A stretch of DNA of 9,366 nucleotides from Clostridiales bacterium UBA7573. Lineage in GTDB: Bacteria > Bacillota > Clostridia > Oscillospirales > CAG-272. The first letter of the stretch is position 1, and the number at the start of each line of letters is the position of its first letter. Below, piece by piece: positions 8,045-9,366 of this stretch. The position numbers and the translations under genes are program-made. The DNA lies in contig DLLB01000089.1 of NCBI GenBank assembly GCA_002477905.1, forward strand, positions 1-9,366. Reading direction: 5' to 3'. Under the pieces are notes generated by a model that saw only the letters and a program-made list of their open reading frames with translations, was not told where the DNA came from and did no database searches.

Positions 8045-8431
8045 ATGACACAACGATTTTGCCGCCCGCTGATTCCGATTCTGACTGCGGTGTTGCTTGC
8101 GGCACTTGCCATTATTCTATTTGCAGTCGGTGTGATCGCAACTCCCGCCAGGGTGTTCTACGCCGCTTTGATTGCGGGAGGCGTCGGCTTGTTTTTGACG
8201 GTACTGTTGGGGTATGGAGAGCGGTGTACCCCATGCAGTTGTCTTACGGTTATCAGACTGCTTCTTTCCGGGATTCTGGGAGCGTTGACCGCCGGCGCCG
8301 TTGGGGTGCTTGTGACGGTGACTTCCACCATTGTTCAGGGAATTTTGCTTGCCATTGCCGCAGGATGTGCGGGGCTGATTGTCGTAGCGATCGTAGAACT
8401 TTTGTGGACGGCGACCGGACAACAGATGTAA
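8045..8431 (+). CDS. Small four-helix membrane protein, unknown function
   Basis: A 128-residue, very hydrophobic protein that I do not recognise. Four likely membrane helices lie at about 9-32, 37-56, 68-92 and 97-121, rich in Ala, Leu, Val, Gly and Ile. The loop between helices 2 and 3 is short and polar and holds three cysteines in a CxxCxC arrangement (C61, C64, C66; GERCTPCSCL). C6 and C108 are further cysteines. Helix 4 contains an acidic residue (E118). There is no cleavable signal peptide. The start is secure: AAAGGAGGAG (8028-8037) is 7 bases before the ATG. It lies 79 bases after ahcY on the same strand and is followed by a terminator-like hairpin. The cysteine loop could bind metal or form a disulfide, but this is only suggested by spacing. 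Confidence 0.8.
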   Translation: MTQRFCRPLIPILTAVLLAALAIILFAVGVIATPARVFYAALIAGGVGLFLTVLLGYGERCTPCSCLTVIRLLLSGILGALTAGAVGVLVTVTSTIVQGILLAIAAGCAGLIVVAIVELLWTATGQQM

Positions 8432-8454
8432 CCGGATAACCGCCTGATCCTTTT

Positions 8455-8516
8455 CGTCCGGAGCTTTGCCGCTGTGCAGGACAGAAACTCCGCTCCGGAC
8501 GTTTTGCAATTTTTCA
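8455..8516 (+). terminator. Terminator-like hairpin with long loop
   Basis: A perfect 10-bp GC-rich stem, CGTCCGGAGC (8455-8464) with GCTCCGGACG (8492-8501), and a 27-nt loop, followed by GTTTTGCAATTTTT. It lies 24 bases after the stop of the small membrane protein. The loop also holds ACTCCG, which could pair with the same left arm, so two hairpins are possible. Probably a terminator, though the loop is larger than usual. Confidence 0.62.
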
Positions 8517-8550
8517 ATGTGGACAAGCACCTGCGTGCAAAATGAAAAAA

Positions 8551-8621
8551 TTGACACCGGATTCACAGCGATTTTACAAAACGGTTGCAAATTCCGCATG
8601 CCGTTTTTTGTACAATATAAT
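8551..8621 (+). promoter_or_regulatory. Promoter region of the ABC transporter gene
   Basis: Two candidates. The distal one has a perfect -35 TTGACA (8551-8556), a 17-base spacer and a weak -10 TTACAA (8574-8579). The proximal one has a perfect -10 TATAAT (8616-8621) but no recognisable -35 at 16-18 bases; such a promoter would need an activator. Confidence 0.55.
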
Positions 8622-8633
8622 TAGGAAAAACGG
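8578..8633. repeat. Three alternating AAAACGG half-sites around the ABC gene promoter
   Basis: AAAACGG (8578-8584), CCGTTTT (8601-8607) and AAAACGG (8627-8633) alternate in orientation at 23- and 26-base intervals. The second and third form an 8-bp inverted repeat (CCGTTTTT/AAAAACGG, 8601-8608 and 8626-8633) whose 17-base centre contains the TATAAT -10. This looks like an operator, but the arms could also pair in alternative RNA hairpins. Confidence 0.5.
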
Positions 8634-8653
8634 ATATAGACAAAGGAGGCTTT

Positions 8654-9366
8654 GTGAATTTGATACAGGTAGAACATTTGACCAAACGGTATGGGGAGCA
8701 TCCAGCCGTGGAGGATCTGACCTTTACCTTACAGCCCGGTAAGGTGTATGGATTTCTCGGACCGAACGGCGCGGGTAAATCCACGACCATGAACATCATG
8801 ACGGGAACGCTTGCCGCAACCGACGGTACGGTGAGTGTCGATGGGCACGATATTTTTTCCGATGCCGAAGCGGCAAAACGCAGAATCGGCTATCTGCCGG
8901 AAAATCCGCCGCTTTACATGGATATGACGCCACGGGAATACTTAACATTCATTGCAGAAGCCAAGGGCATTGCAAAAGCGGACAAGGTGCGGCAGGTGAC
9001 GCGCGTCATGGGACAGACCAAGATCACGGAAATGCAGGATCGGCTGATTTCGCAGCTTTCCAAAGGCTACCGGCAACGAGTGGGCATTGCACAGGCGATC
9101 TTGGGGGATCCGGATGTGATTCTTCTGGACGAGCCGACCGTAGGTTTGGATCCGCAGCAGCTTACGGAGATCCGCGCGCTGATCCGGGACCTCGGCAAGC
9201 GTAAAACCGTGGTGTTCAGCAGTCATATTCTGGCGGAGATCAGCGCGGTGTGCGATGAAGTGCTGATCTTATCCAATGGCAGACTGGTGGCGTTTGATAC
9301 GATGCCGCATTTGCGGGAACGGTACGGCGCAGGCAGAACCGCCATGACCTTGCGGGTGAAGGCGGC
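8654..9366 (+). CDS. ABC transporter ATP-binding protein, GldA/NosF-like (3' truncated)
   Basis: 237 complete codons are visible before the window ends inside the gene. It is the ATPase subunit of an ABC-2 type exporter; substrate unknown. With GTG at 8654 as residue 1, motifs are Walker A GPNGAGKST (36-44), the Q-loop position LPENPPLY with Glu83 instead of Gln (as is common in GldA-type proteins), signature LSKGYRQR (135-142), Walker B VILLDEP (155-161), D-loop GLDP (164-167) and the switch H191 (SSHIL). The C-terminal part beyond residue 210 is the start of the usual regulatory tail. AAAGGAGG (8642-8649) is 4 bases before GTG; the TTG at 8660 is an alternative start (10 bases) and would give MIQVEHLTKRYG, the usual beginning of this family. 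A permease gene is expected downstream, outside the window. Confidence 0.95.
   Translation, partial: MNLIQVEHLTKRYGEHPAVEDLTFTLQPGKVYGFLGPNGAGKSTTMNIMTGTLAATDGTVSVDGHDIFSDAEAAKRRIGYLPENPPLYMDMTPREYLTFIAEAKGIAKADKVRQVTRVMGQTKITEMQDRLISQLSKGYRQRVGIAQAILGDPDVILLDEPTVGLDPQQLTEIRALIRDLGKRKTVVFSSHILAEISAVCDEVLILSNGRLVAFDTMPHLRERYGAGRTAMTLRVKA

Noticed and set aside
8117..8599. A 160-residue minus-strand frame covering the small membrane protein
   Set aside because: Low-complexity, polar composition without domains; the plus-strand gene has a strong ribosome site and helix pattern.

Overview
The window reads as a chromosomal segment of a low-to-mid GC Clostridia-type Firmicute, probably a gut Oscillospirales/Ruminococcaceae-like anaerobe. 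This is inferred from the protein families (trigger-factor-like FKBP protein, YqeG next to AroE, clostridial-looking PGK, short-type SAH hydrolase), strong AGGAGG-type ribosome binding sites and Firmicute-style promoters. There are no mobile elements, CRISPR arrays, tRNAs or rRNAs. Most of the window is housekeeping metabolism, so no clear new defence or mobile system is visible. The unusual points are inside individual proteins and in the intergenic control regions.

Layout. (1) At the left edge, running rightwards and truncated at its 5' end, is a large trigger-factor-like protein built from several tandem FKBP-like units followed by a helical chaperone domain. It ends at a strong, symmetric terminator (1796-1834). 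(2) Converging on that terminator from the right is a leftward run: pgk, tpiA, yqeG, aroE and an endonuclease-IV-like TIM barrel gene. The last three are tightly coupled (an ATGA overlap, then a 5-bp gap). pgk and tpiA are each followed by their own intrinsic terminator, so glycolytic and downstream genes may be expressed at different levels. (3) A 208-bp AT-rich divergent region (6516-6723) carries two good sigma-A promoters, one for pgk leftwards and one for ahcY rightwards. (4) Rightwards follow ahcY, a small four-helix membrane protein with a CxxCxC loop, and a truncated ABC-transporter ATPase of the GldA/NosF type. The last two have inverted repeats overlapping their putative promoters.

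Function. PGK and TPI are consecutive steps of lower glycolysis. AroE makes shikimate for aromatic amino acids. YqeG is a HAD-family phosphatase commonly found near aroE in Firmicutes. AhcY removes S-adenosylhomocysteine, the product of methyltransferases. The TIM-barrel protein keeps most endonuclease IV metal ligands but not all. The ABC ATPase probably pairs with a permease encoded beyond the right edge.
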